This document shows, in pieces, positions 34,082 through 44,698 of a DNA stretch of 64,000 nucleotides (its first letter is position 1; every line of letters starts with the position of its first letter). Below the pieces are notes generated by a model. That model made no database searches. It worked only from the letters and a program-made list of their open reading frames with translations, and was not told the DNA's origin. Position numbers and translations under genes: made by a program. Origin of the DNA: Limnanthes douglasii subsp. nivea (Eukaryota; Streptophyta; Magnoliopsida; Brassicales; Limnanthaceae); contig JAUPFV010000004.1 in NCBI GenBank assembly GCA_036936605.1, positions 121,322,852 through 121,386,851 of the forward strand, given 5' to 3'.

Positions 34082-34091
34082 CCTATAAATG
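34082..34091 (+). promoter_or_regulatory. TATA box of antisense ORF (young Gypsy)
   Basis: CCTATAAATG, 66-75 bp before the ATG at 34157 and 54 bp before an AGAGAGAGAAAG leader. This position implies a leader of about 40 nt and a promoter inside the element that fires opposite to the LTR. Confidence 0.6.
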
Positions 34092-34156
34092 ATCGCCTCT
34101 CTCATGTAGACTCTAAACTTTTTAATCTAAACTTTCTAGAGAGAGAAAGCTGGCTT

Positions 34157-35242
34157 ATGCTCCCCAAGCCTCGTCCAATTCCTGAGTGGTTGTGCATTAG
34201 CCAAAAATTCGAAGAGAAAGTTGCTGTCGGTACTTAAATTGAGCCTCAATCCCAACCCCCGGTTACAACCGTTTACGATATCTGGCCCTCATCGGAAAAC
34301 TCATATGCCATCATTCCTTTAGAAATTTCTTTCCTAAACTAGCATCCCAATCTTGAACCCCTCGAAACTATGGGCAAAGATAAACATCACAAGCACTCCT
34401 CAGGAAAGAGAAAAATGCATCTTAAAGACAAAAGAAACTCTCAAGAACGCAAGCGAGCAAGGGAAACCCCTTCGGATACCCCAGAGCCAAATTCAACTCC
34501 AATCCCAAGCAATCCTCTGAGAATTGATGCCTCTGGATCAAGCCTTCCAGCCACCCCTTTGATAACAGGGTAATGAAGTCCTCGATTATCCCCTTCACGA
34601 ACTACAATTATCGAGGAAGATGCACAGTCATTTCAAAACAAATCCTTGGAAAATAAAAGGAAAGTTTTAGCCTCGGAAAACCCTGAAATAGAAACACTAC
34701 AAACTTCGATTGTTGATAAAGGTAAATCTGACGGTCCTTCTATGACTTCTTCTACTCAGATGTCTACAACTCCTCCAGCAATTTTCGAAGAGCAAGCAAA
34801 AAGGATTGCCCCCAAATCCAAGGGTGATATTGCTCTTCCTTTGGAACTCGATGCTAGTGTAGGCAATAACATCCGAGGAATCGAAAACAAGCACCTAGTT
34901 GCACTCTATCATATCTCTTACAAATACTTCTCGCCATCGGAGGAAACTATGCTGAGAACTCGATGGGGCATCCCCTCGTATATTGACATCAGATTCCCTT
35001 CAGAAGGTGAGATTCCTTTATCTATTAAGGATAATGAGCTAACTGTCTATACGGAGATCATGAACTGGGGGTTGAGATATCCTTTAGACCCATTCTTCAT
35101 CGAATATTTTGCCAAGATCGATCTCTGCCCCTCCCCATCGTGCAGCTCTGAAAATACAAATTGCGACTCATCCTTCGCCAAACATCTAAACAATGGTCTA
35201 CTGAGGGACGTTTTATATAAATCTCCTCCCAAAAGAATATAA
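34157..35242 (+). pseudogene. Antisense Transposase_28-like ORF of young Gypsy
   Basis: One reading frame of 362 codons from ATG 34157 to stop 35242. It is interrupted by four in-frame stops: TAA at 34235, TAG near 34339 and the pair TAA TGA at about 34573. Head: PIPEWLCISQKFEEK. A basic segment follows (DKHHKHSSGKRK, ERKRARE at 34376-34475), then a polar serine/proline-rich linker. The core is at 34830-35125 with VALYHISYKYF, GIPSYIDIRFPSEGEI, ELTVYTEIMNWGLRYPLDPF and EYFAKIDLCP. After about 35125 the translation is simply the reverse of integrase sequence, so the native C-terminus is lost. It resembles PF04195. The molecular role of these antisense ORFs is not known to me. Confidence 0.7.
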
Positions 35243-35370
35243 CCGTGAGATTTAAACCTGATCCTCCTGGCCTCAGACTTTTCTGTTGGTAAGCTATACA
35301 TTTCCAACAAGTCCACAATTTCTGACCTCCAATCATATGTAACCACATTGTTTACTTCCTCCACATTCAT
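35097..35370 (-). pseudogene. Integrase HHCC finger, remainder deleted
   Basis: SHGYILLGGDLYKTS, LFRCL and ELHDG, the start of the zinc-binding region of Gypsy integrase. Immediately after ELHDG (35122-35138) the sequence changes to the antisense ORF. The catalytic DDE core is entirely absent. This copy would need integrase from elsewhere. Confidence 0.8.
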
Positions 35371-35376
35371 TGAATG

Positions 35377-37080
35377 TTATGCACCGCTTATAACCGAAGG
35401 GTGTTTCTGAATTATGACCCATGGATGACTTTCTGACTGCGAGGTAGCTGCTAAGGAATCAAGGATAAGATTTTCTTCCCTTCGAACATGCTCATACTGG
35501 ATTTCGTCAAAATTCAAAGCCAAGTCCCTCAAAACTTTCAAATACTTGACTAATTTATCTTTTCTTGCCTCTGACTCTCCCAAAGCTTGATTTATCACCA
35601 GCTGCGAATCACTAATCAATTTAACTTTTTGAGCTCCACATACTTCAGCCAATCTTAACCCTGCTAATGCTGCCTCATACTCCGCTTCGTTATTAGTTGC
35701 TTTAAAACCAAAACGGATTGCTTGAAATATGGCTATCCCATCCGGGGAAATTAGCTGGACTCTAGCACCACTTCCAGAAACATTCGGCCCCTCATCCGTT
35801 CGAACCAACCATTCTATCTTACCTGACCGGTCAACAATCTCTGTGTCTGCTCTTTCCGAGTGGAATTTAACCAAGAAATCAACTAAAACCTGAGCTTTTA
35901 TTGCCGTCCGATGTTCAAATGATATGTCGAAATCTCCCAGCTCAACTGAACATTTAGTCATTCTTCCAGATATATCCGACCTCTGCAACAAACCTTTTAG
36001 GGGGAATGTTGTTCGAACTATTATTGGATGGGCTTGGAAGTATGGTCTCATTTTCCGAGCAGTCGTTATCAAGGCTAAAGCTAACTTTTCAAATTTGAGA
36101 TATTGTTTCTCTGCATCTAACAAAGTTTTACTGACATAATAAATCAGTTTTAACAAATCAATATCTTCTCGAAGTAATACGACACTGACTGTAAAGTCTG
36201 ATACTGACACATAAACGATCAACTTTTCTCCCATAAAAGGTTTGGAAAGTATCTCTGGGGACATCAAATATTCTTGAATCCAGTGAAATGTTGCTGAACA
36301 TTCCTCGGTCCAATTAAACTGTCTGTCATTTCTCAACACTTTGAAGAAAGGCACACATTTATCCGATGAACGAGAAATAAACCTATTTAGTGATGCCAAT
36401 CTGCTTGTAAGAATCTGGACTTCCTTAATATTCCGAGGAGGAGTCATAGTTGTCAAAGCCTTTACCTGTTCTGGATCAGCTTCGATGCCCCTTTCCCTTA
36501 TCATGTAGCCAAGAAATTTCCCCGACCGTACTCCAAAAATACACTTCTCTGGATTTAACTTCAAATTAACTTTACTCAACTTATGTAAAGTTTCCTCCAA
36601 GTCAGAGAAATGATCTTCGTCTTGTAAACTCTTTACCAACATATCATCGATGTAAGCTTCTACATTTCGGCCAATTTGCCCCTCAAAGGTTTTGTTTACC
36701 AAACGCTGATAAGTCGCCCCCGCATTCTTCAGGCCAAATGGCATAACCTTATAACAGTATAATCCTCTTCTAGTGATAAACGATGTGCTTTCTTCATCTT
36801 TTGCATCTAATCTGATCTAATTATATCCTGAATAAGCATCCATAAAATATAATAACCGATTACCCGAAGTAGAGTCCACTAACTGATCGATCCTGGGTAC
36901 CGGAAAAGGATCATTCGGACAAGCTCTCTTCAGGTCCGTGAAGTCCACGCACATCCTCCACTTAACATTCTTTTTCATCAACAAAACTGGGTTCAAAGCC
37001 CATACAAGATACTGCTACTCTCGAATATGGCCTATGCTTAACAAATATCAACCTCCAAGAGAATAGCTACAGACTTCTCC
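35377..37080 (-). pseudogene. Gypsy reverse transcriptase and RNase H (young element)
   Basis: The 455-codon frame begins at MPFGLKNAGATYQRLVN (36744) and contains the catalytic YIDDMLVKS, KLNPEKCIFGVRSGKFLGY and ALTTMTPPRNIKEVQ. RNase H follows with FKATNNEAEYEAALAGL, LISDSQLVINQ and HVRREENLILDSLA. Upstream the same protein continues to 37080 with WRMCVDFTDLKRACPNDPFP and RIDQLVDS, interrupted by one TAG at 36817-36819 where the family has a glutamine (AYSGYNQI). A second stop at 35377 separates RNase H from integrase. It is the best preserved polymerase in the window. Confidence 0.85.
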
Positions 37081-37385
37081 TAAGAAACTGGTCTTCTTTT
37101 TTTTGGCACAATAGGTCGAACATCATGCCGTACTGCAAGCTTATGACATATTATCTCTGGGGGTACTCCCGTAATATCCTCTACACATCAAATAAACATA
37201 GTTAATTTTGTCAACAAAAACGCAATCAATTTTTCTCTGAACTCAAGAGAAAGATTTACTCCAATCTTCAAAAAATTTCCTTCTTCAAACTTATTTTCCT
37301 CATAATCCTCATCCGGAATAAGAAATCCGGGGGCCTCCCTCGGATCATCACAAGGAGTAATTACCGAGGAAGTCCCCTTTAACTG

Positions 37386-37841
37386 CTACACTTTCTCTGA
37401 TACTTTTCCTCGAACTCCTTTCGATGATAAAGCTATCTGATAACATTCTCGAGCCATCTTATAGCTGCTCCTAATCGTCCCTATATTGTTCCCTACCACA
37501 TATTTTAAGCATTGGTGCACTGTTGAGATAACACCGTGCATCATGGACAACCAGGAGCGACCCAAAATTGTATTGTACGAAGTTGGTGCATTTACAACTA
37601 TAAACAAGACTTCAACTTCCTTCTTGAACGGCCCACGGCCGAGCTTCACCATACACTAAAACTCTCCCACTACTATTGTTGTTGCTCCTGTGAAGCCCAC
37701 TATAGTTCTGTCGGATCTTCGTATAACAGGCGGGTCAGAACTTCTCCTGTAGGTACTCATAAACAAAATATTCGCAGAACTTCCTGTGTCAATAAGTATC
37801 TTCTGGACTTGGTCTCCGGCTATACCCGCAGCAATAACCAC
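37386..37841 (-). pseudogene. Gypsy aspartic protease (young element)
   Basis: Retroelement protease cleaves the Gag-Pol precursor. The catalytic motif reads ILIDTGSSANILF, and the C-terminal part has LGRGPFKKEVEVLF, APTSYNTILGRSWL and STVHQCLKY. One stop (37653-37655) splits the frame. It is in the same frame as gag but shifted relative to RT. Confidence 0.85.
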
Positions 37842-38018
37842 CGCGTCTTAATGCGGGCCCGCAACATTCCTCATATCATCATCGTCAAAACATATGATAG
37901 GGGGGCAAGCGATGCATTTGCGCTGAAACCCCTGCCTCGATCTTTGTGGTTAGATTCACCATATGTCTCTTCCGCGAACTGTTTGAGTTCCTTGCAATGG
38001 TATCTCCTCCAAAGATAG

Positions 38019-39854
38019 CTAGCGACTCAAAAAAGCGCATAGGTCATTTAGTTTTCCCCTTGGAATAATATATTCTACCATGTTCACATTATTTCTCCCT
38101 CCCTTGGGATCCAGATACTCTATCGCTATATCGAAAGCATCAAATTCTTCGGAAATCACCATTGCTGTGTTAGTATTCTTTGGGACAACCTTTACTGCAG
38201 CATTTTTCTGGGTGTGCTTTTTCACGAACTCCAATAACATTTCATTTTCAATTAAAGCTTGCACTTTTTTTTTCAAAACGATGCACTCCTTAGTGTCGTG
38301 CCCGATATCGTCATGGTACTTACAAAACCTATTAGCACTTATGCTTTCCCTCGGAGTTTGAATTGGAAAAGGTTTTCTGAACTGTACTATTGATCTTGCC
38401 CTCTAAAATATCGTAGCTACATTTTCCGTTAACTGAGCAAGATAGTCTGGACGAATCCACTTATTCGAAATGGGCCTCGTTCCTTGGTTATAGCTCTGCT
38501 AATTACTATGGTTTTGCTGGTTCGTTCTCGGCCTCGGTGAATACTGACCCACAACCTTGGCTTGAACATTGACACCAGGCAGTTGACCACTAGACTCGGA
38601 CCTTTGAAATTGATTATGATCTAACTGATCACTTGATCCTTTTTCTGATGCCTGGGTTTCCTCCACCACAATTCTTTTCTCAACTTGATCCAATAACGCC
38701 CCAAAAGTCATCGCATGACTCTCTGCTACCGTATCCTTTAAAAGTCCTGGGAGAAGTCCCATCCTGAATGCCGCCAGTGCCACAGAATCTTTGCAGTACT
38801 CCATATCTGTTTTTGTTTTCACAAATCGATTTGTGTAGTTCTTCAAACTCTTCCCAACTTTTTGCCTACAGTAGATTATCGTGTCTCCATTGGCTCAAAA
38901 TTTTTTACTCCCCACAAAATGCTATCTAAAGATATTTCAGAACATGTCAAAATTATTTATCGAGCCCTGTGGAAGCCTGTTGTACCACTTGGAAGCCACC
39001 CCTTTGAAAGTTTGAGAAAACACTCTACATGGCAATTTATCATCATCATCGAAATTGATCATAATTTTTTTGAATTGCTCGATGTGATTATCAGGATCCT
39101 GCGTTCCATCGAACTTTTCCAGCTTCGAAATATCAAAGTGCTTCAGGAGATTTCCTGCTAGAATTTCTGAGGACAAAGGAGAAGCTCTCCAATTATGGCC
39201 AGTTTTATAGTCATTAGCTCTTAAATTTTCATGGTTTGGAAAATAAAGTCCCTCCTCGGACGGTAGAGTGTACTGGTGCTGCCACTCCGAATTCCGATGG
39301 TCGACATTTTGGTTCCACGAAGGAAAATTCATTTGGTCATAACCTTGCTCATTAGCATGAGCATGATAATTCTTTTCCCTCAGAGATTTTCTCTCCAAAC
39401 TCCTTCCCCTCTGGTGTTCCGCATGCTTTCGACCATATCTTTTCTTTCGATGAACCCTCTTCGGAGATGACTCTGGTGAACTGTAGCGAGAATAATCACT
39501 TGAATCAGAGGATTCCACGTGGCACTTTCCTTTCCTCCTCGAAGAACGTCGTTCATGACCTCTATATCTATCATCTATGTTTCTAGGACGAAGGTCTGTT
39601 TCACGCTCACCTTTTCTACTGTCACGCTCTTTTCTAACCTCGTAACGAAGGTTTGCCTGAACAGTTTCTTTTTCTGCCCTTAATTTTTCAATCTCCAGTA
39701 GTAACTCATTTCTTTGAGTTAGTAAAACCGAGTCATCAAAGGTTTCTACGGCGCGCTGGCCACCATGCGCCTCATACTCCATATCGTTTCGATAAGCGTT
39801 CCCAATAAGATTCTCCTCGCAGTCGTTAACAAAATTATCCCCTTGCTCTTCCAT
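38019..39854 (-). pseudogene. Gypsy gag (young element)
   Basis: Gag begins MEEQGDNFVNDC at 39854. An N-terminal charged region is rich in RERET, RRSSRRKGK and SSDSSDYSRYSSPESS (residues about 80-140). The retrotransposon gag domain at about 38937-39130 has FDGTQDPDNHIEQF, RVFSQTFKGVASKWYN and RLPQGS. It continues in the same frame to 38499 (ENKNRY-like then FRMGLLPGLLKDTVAESHAMT, cited in part) and 38019, with several stops between 38846 and 38937 and near 38480. No zinc knuckle was recognised. Confidence 0.85.
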
Positions 39855-39895
39855 AACAATTTCCAGAAAGCGATTATCGTCTGGTCAATCTTCTC

Positions 39896-39913
39896 TTCCC
39901 ACAGACGGCGCCA
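39896..39913 (-). other. Primer-binding site of young Gypsy
   Basis: TGGCGCCGTCTGTGGGAA on the minus strand, one base from the LTR end at 39915. The same type is found in the copy at the left edge of the window. Confidence 0.85.
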
Positions 39914-39914
39914 C

Positions 39915-40259
39915 TGAAGAATTAAGAGTTCGCTTAAGGATAATTTTATGTAAAACAACTATTCGAATGACTAAACTACAATAACCAAAACTTTATCAAG
40001 ATATTTTTAGAGAGAGAAAGACTACGAAAGTAGAGAGAGAAAATAGTATTATATTAATCAATCACCTTATCAACTCGTATGGGGTCCTTTTATAGTACAA
40101 TAATGGGCCCACACGCTTTAATTCCCAACTATTACATATCTAGTCCCTATATTTTACCATTTATTCACTATAGATATTTCTATAATACATTTTCCAATCC
40201 TCCCCCCATAAAAACTCTTCTTCACAATTTTCCCCTATGTCTTTTATTCTTCCTCATCA
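39915..40259 (-). repeat. Young Gypsy 5' LTR
   Basis: TGAAGAATTAAGAG to CCTCATCA on the plus strand. On the element strand a TATA-like CTATAAAAGGACC (reverse of GGTCCTTTTATAG, 40083-40095) is followed by a leader. Partner of 33021-33366. Confidence 0.92.
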
Positions 40260-40264
40260 ACTGT
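40260..40264. repeat. Target-site duplication ACTGT, right copy
   Basis: Identical to 33016-33020. Removing 33021-40264 rejoins the RNase H sequence of the older Gypsy without a gap relative to its homologue at about 35950-36060. Confidence 0.9.
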
Positions 40265-41330
40265 AAAACATTTTTCAATGAGAATGAAGTTTGAACCACA
40301 AGAATGTGACTTGAAACTAGGGACGCAAATTCCTAGCAGCCACAACTAAAGCCAGTGCCATTTTTTCAAGCTTCATATATCTTTATTCTATTGCCAACAG
40401 ACTCTTACTGACATAATAGACCGGCTTTAAAATTCCTGAATCTTCACTTAACAACACAACACTCACATCAAAATCTAACACTGCAATATACAGGAAGAAT
40501 TGCTCTCCAATTAGAGGCTTAGACAATATCTCTGGTGATGACAAAAGTTCCTTAATGCTTGAAAATGCTACTTCACAATCCGATGTCCGCTTGAACTCCT
40601 TTGGCCTTCGTAATACTTGGAAAAAAGGAAAACATTTATTAGAAAACCTTGAAATAAATCTATTAAGAGCATTTAACCTTCTTGTCAAGATTTGTACTCT
40701 CTTAATAGTTCGAGGTGATGTCATTGATACCAAAGCCTTTAGTTGCTCTGGATCAGATTTTATCCCATTTTCACTAATAACATACCCCAAAATATTTCCT
40801 GATCGAACTCCAAAGGTACACTTCTCAGGATTTAGCTTCAATCGAATAACTCTTAAATTCAAAAAAGTCTCCTCTAAATCCTTCAAGTCCCTATCATTAG
40901 TTGTGCTTTTCACCAACATATCATCAGTATACACCTCCATATTTCTTCTAATCTGAGAAGAGAAGGCTTTATTCATTAACCTCTAATACATAGCTACAAC
41001 ATTCTTCAATCCAAAAGGCAAAATGTACTCTTTTGATCATTTGAATCCATCTGAATCTGGTTATACCCTACAAAAGTATCCATAAAAGACAAATTTTTAT
41101 TTCCTGAATTAGAATCAATCAATTGATCTATTCAAGGAATAGGAAATGGATCTTTAGGGCAAGATCGATTCAAATCTGTTAAGTCAATACACATTCTCCA
41201 TTTCTCATTCTTCTTTTTAACCACCATTGGATTTACTGTCCATAAAGGATATTATGCCTCCCTTATATGTCGGACCCTAGACAAACGATCCACCTCAGTC
41301 ACAATAGCCTCTGATTTTTCAAAAACAAAA
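40265..41330 (-). pseudogene. Gypsy reverse transcriptase and start of RNase H (old element)
   Basis: The 197-codon frame 40383-40976 has MNKAFSSQIRRNMEVYTDDM (isoleucine of YIDD replaced), LKLNPEKCTFGVRSGNILGY and SNKCFPFFQVL. RNase H begins with VYYVSKSLL. Upstream, in shifted frames to 41330, WRMCIDLTDLNRSCPKDPFP and RIDQLIDSNSGN are seen. It aligns throughout with 36050-37080 of the younger element. Confidence 0.8.
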
Positions 41331-41694
41331 GCACGTTTTTTTAGGATAAAATATTTGATCTTCGGATTTATAGCTAAGTTGTGACATATCACCTCAATTG
41401 GGACCCCCACTACATCTTATGTTTTCCAAGAGAAAACATCCAAATTATCAAACAAAAATTGTAACAACTGTTGATGTAAAGCTGGGGTCAGTAATCTTCC
41501 TATTCGAATTACCTTCCCATCATGAAAAGAACATTATTCTATGCTTTCACTTACCGTTGAAAGAACCCACGGTTTCCCTTGGATCATCAACCATTTCTTC
41601 TGTTTCCGAGGTCAACCCCCTAATTGCTATTCAGCTATTCGATCTTCACTGTTTGGAACTCGGATTCAAAAAGTTGTTGTATAACATTCTCTAG

Positions 41695-42100
41695 CTACAT
41701 TCGTATCACTTCAGCCAGCCCAACGCGACATCTGATGATATACTTTAAACATTGATGGATTTTGGATACAACTGCATATATCCTCGAAAGCCAATATCTC
41801 GCAAAAGTAGCATTATAACTGGTCAAAAAATCTACCATCATGAATAAAACTCGAACCTTATTTCTAAAAGGCCCCTCTCCTAAACACACTTCACCCTCAA
41901 ATTCTCCAATCACTCTGGTTGTCACACATGCAAACCCAATTATAGTACAGTCGGACTGGCAAATTCGAGGAGGATTATGCATCCTATCGTATGTTGACTT
42001 AAACATAACATTTTTAGAGATTTATCTATCTATCAGAACGCATCGGATTTCAATACAAGCTACTTCTGCTCCAAAAAATACTACATCTTTGTGAAGACCT
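41695..42100 (-). pseudogene. Gypsy protease (old element), broken
   Basis: LGEGPFRNKVRVLF, LTSYNATFARYWLS and KIHQCLKYI match the protease C-terminal half of the younger element. The catalytic DTGSS stretch is not readable in frame. Confidence 0.7.
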
Positions 42101-42176
42101 GCAGTGCCTCTCAAATCATCATCATCGAAAAGAATGAAGGGAACATTTTTTTACCATACAAATGAGTAGACATCCC

Positions 42177-43625
42177 TCATTCTATTTGAGTAACTAAACT
42201 CACCACATACCTCTTTCTAGAGCTATTAGTGTTACCAATCATAGTATCTCCTCCAAAAATTGTCAAGGAGTCAGAGTATTCACATAAAATTAGAAATCGT
42301 CTTTGTTTCACTGGCTTATCCACCGCCATCAAAATTAATTGGTCCGGATCTGTGCCCAAATATTCCAAAGCAGTATTAAATTCATCAAAATTGGAATCCA
42401 GAATCATTAGATTTTCTTTCTTTAAATTTGAATTTGTTGCTTGCGAAGTTGATGCAACAAGAACCTTTGATTCACTACTCTAACCTTTAACATAAGCTAT
42501 TAATTTTCCATTTTAAATTAAAGTTTGCACCTCATTTTTCAAAGCTATACAATCTGCAGTATCATATCATATGTCAGTATGATACTTACAGAACCTGTTA
42601 TTATGCTCTTCCATGGATCTATTTCTCGGAGTAGGCTTTTTAAACTCACATATTTATTTACCTTTTCATAAATTGCAACAACATTCTCAGTCCAATCAAC
42701 ATAATATTCTGGCCTTATCCACTGATTTGGCCTCGGTCTTAGAAATTGATACCATGTAGCCTGAGTCGGGTACCCTCCAGTTCAAGGAGGAAAACTACTG
42801 TTGTTCATCAGACGAGATGGTTGGGTCAAGTTCGAAGAGTGCCCTTGACTATTTGACACTTGCCCTGAACTCTTTTGATTGGGTCCAACCACTCCTTGAA
42901 CTCTAGTCGATTCCTCCACTTTAATTTGATCCTCGACTTTAGGCATCAGCGCTCAAAAAGTCAAAACTATTCTTTTTGTTGTTTCATTTTCTAAATCACC
43001 TGGTAATAAACCTTGTCAAAATGCAGCCATGGCAACTAACTCTTTTCACTTATCTGAACCAGCTTTTGTTAACACAAAACGCTTAGTATAATCCTTCCAC
43101 TTCTCTTCCACAACTTGCTTACACTATTTATTGTGTCACTATTTGCTTGCATTTTTTTACTTCCCACAAATTATCGTCAGAAAGTTGTATAAAAATATCT
43201 AAAATTGAAAATAGATCCCCTCGAAATCCTATTGTACCATTTCAAAATTGTAACCTTAAATGTTTGAGAAAAGGCTCTGTATACCATCGTATTATCATCT
43301 TCGAAGTTCATTATGTAGTTCTTAAACTGTTCGATGTGGTCATCGGGATCTTGCAACCCATCGGGAAGAGTCATAGACTTATCTCAGTTGTTAAGGGATA
43401 ATTTCTCCAGTCAACTCCTTGAACATACTGATTATCATATCTTGTTCCCATGATAGCATAAATATTTCGATCATCTATTCTTGTGTATTGATTTGACGTA
43501 TTCCCTTCACACCACTCTGCTTCCGTTAAACAACGAGGTATATCGCCTTTTCCTGCTTGGAAATCAGATATTAGTGTCTCAATTTCCTTTCGAACCAAAG
43601 GATTGTTTTCATTCAGTGGTTCCAT
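42177..43625 (-). pseudogene. Gypsy gag (old element), broken
   Basis: It starts MEPLNENNPLVRKEIETL at 43625. The gag domain near 43177-43374 has LQDPDDHIEQFKNYIMNF, RAFSQTFKVTILKWYN and RISRGS. Later pieces at 42177-42407 correspond to the gag end of the younger copy (DEFNTALEYLG for DAFDIAIEYLD). Frameshifts and stops separate them. Confidence 0.75.
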
Positions 43626-43731
43626 TATCGATCCAAAACAGCTACAAAAAATCGATTAAGAACAACTAAAATGAATCAAGAAATCAATTGTTTCATGTTT
43701 TTTATCACGTAATTAAGGAACCGATTGATAA

Positions 43732-43750
43732 ACTCCCACTGTGGTCGCCA
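43732..43750 (-). other. Primer-binding site of old Gypsy
   Basis: TGGCGACCACAGTGGGAGT on the minus strand, 6 bp from the LTR. It differs in type from the TGGCGCCGTCTG site of its younger relative, so the two elements probably use different tRNAs. Confidence 0.7.
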
Positions 43751-43756
43751 ATTTGG

Positions 43757-44038
43757 TGAGAATGAGAGAGAAAAGGTGAGGTTTATTTTAGAGAGAGAAA
43801 GTAAAACAGAAGAAGAGTGTTCACAATTGAAAGTATCTTCTTTATTAAATTCATCATTGGCCATTATATATAAGCGTCAAGACTTGGTGTAACAGAATTA
43901 GTTACACAAAAGGTTTAATTACATGTTAGTCATTTATCTTCATATAAGGCTCTAAATCTATCCCTTAACTATACAACTTTTCATATAAGATTTTATTTAT
44001 TACATTATGGTCCTCAAAATTTTATATCATTATTAGTA
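43757..44038 (-). repeat. Old Gypsy 5' LTR
   Basis: It starts TGAGAATGAGAGAG on the plus strand and ends TTATTAGTAAG near 44038. The last 25 bp correspond to 29994-30018, the only surviving piece of the other LTR. Confidence 0.7.
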
Positions 44039-44698
44039 AGCATAAGTTTTGAATATGACACAATAAGTACAAGCATGATCTAGCTAGTAACCTCCACCAT
44101 GAAATATTTTCTTATTTGGATGAGACAGGTTTGTAACTTATGAAGACCTATTATGAGCCGGATGTGCTTCGTTCCTCATTATTGAGTTTATATAAAGTGA
44201 AAGAGAAGACCAAAGCATGGTATCAACATAAGAAAGAGTTGAATAATTTCTAGTTATAGAGAGTTCTTCAGTTTATCTTATGTTATGGAATGTAGTGAGG
44301 TAGAATATTAACACTTGACGAGATACTCTGATACCCATAGTTGTTTTTGTAACCTGTGAATGATTTCTATAAAAGATGAGGGGTTGAGTGTTTAGTGTTT
44401 GAAGAGTATTCTTGTAGCCTATTTTATATACAGACTATGTTACCCGTGGACATAAGATTTTTTCAAGACTCATACCACGCCAAATCTCTTGTCGTGTCTT
44501 CGATTTATTTTATTTTCATTCTTGTTAACTTTGTGCTTGAAATGGTAAATAGTCAAACCATTGATTAACTCATATAGCCTCTCGGTATATGTTCACCAAC
44601 TTTGATCATTGCTTCGATTAAGGTGGCTAAATTTTAGCATAAGCAATTTAGCTAAGCCTGAGTCTGAACTTGCTCGGATATTGTTGATTTTCCTAACA
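44039..44698 (+). repeat. Copia A1 LTR, right part
   Basis: It aligns with 27597-28258: GACACAATAAGTACAAGCATG versus GAGACAATAAGTAAAAGCATG, AGCCGGATGTGCTT versus AGCCAGATGTGCTT, then a TATA box TTTATATAAAG (44190-44200). It ends CCTAACA. The first half of the LTR is missing at the Gypsy junction. Confidence 0.7.

Larger units (their letters stand above)
33016..40264 (-). mobile_element. Younger Tat-like Gypsy, inserted in the older one
   Basis: LTRs of 346 and 345 bp (33021-33366 and 39915-40259) start TG, and the right copy ends CA. They are flanked by the 5-bp duplication ACTGT (33016-33020, 40260-40264). By hand count the two LTRs differ at about 17 positions, roughly 95 percent identity. 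Internally, on the minus strand: primer site, gag, protease, RT, RNase H and only the finger of integrase. An antisense ORF sits between integrase and the 3' LTR. It lies exactly in the RNase H coding sequence of the older relative. Confidence 0.92.
29994..44038 (-). mobile_element. Old Tat-like Gypsy, split by a younger Gypsy
   Basis: A minus-strand Gypsy: 5' LTR 44038-43757, primer-binding site 43750-43732, gag 43625-42180, protease 42006-41695, reverse transcriptase 41330-40380, RNase H 40380-40265 then 33015-32250, and integrase 32200-31771. An antisense ORF occupies 30595-31740. Only about 25 bp of the 3' LTR survives (29994-30018, CAATATTTTATATC...ATTAGTAA). The RNase H reading continues across 33015/40265 once the younger element is removed. 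Integrase is truncated, so it was probably already non-autonomous or has lost that end by deletion. Confidence 0.8.

Noticed and set aside
37536..38018. 160-codon plus-strand frame
   Set aside because: Antisense shadow of Gypsy protease and gag; no shared motif with the Transposase_28-like ORFs and no TATA leader.
40555..40956. 133-codon plus-strand frame opposite RT
   Set aside because: Mirror of the reverse-transcriptase coding strand; not related to the genuine antisense ORFs, which lie beyond integrase.
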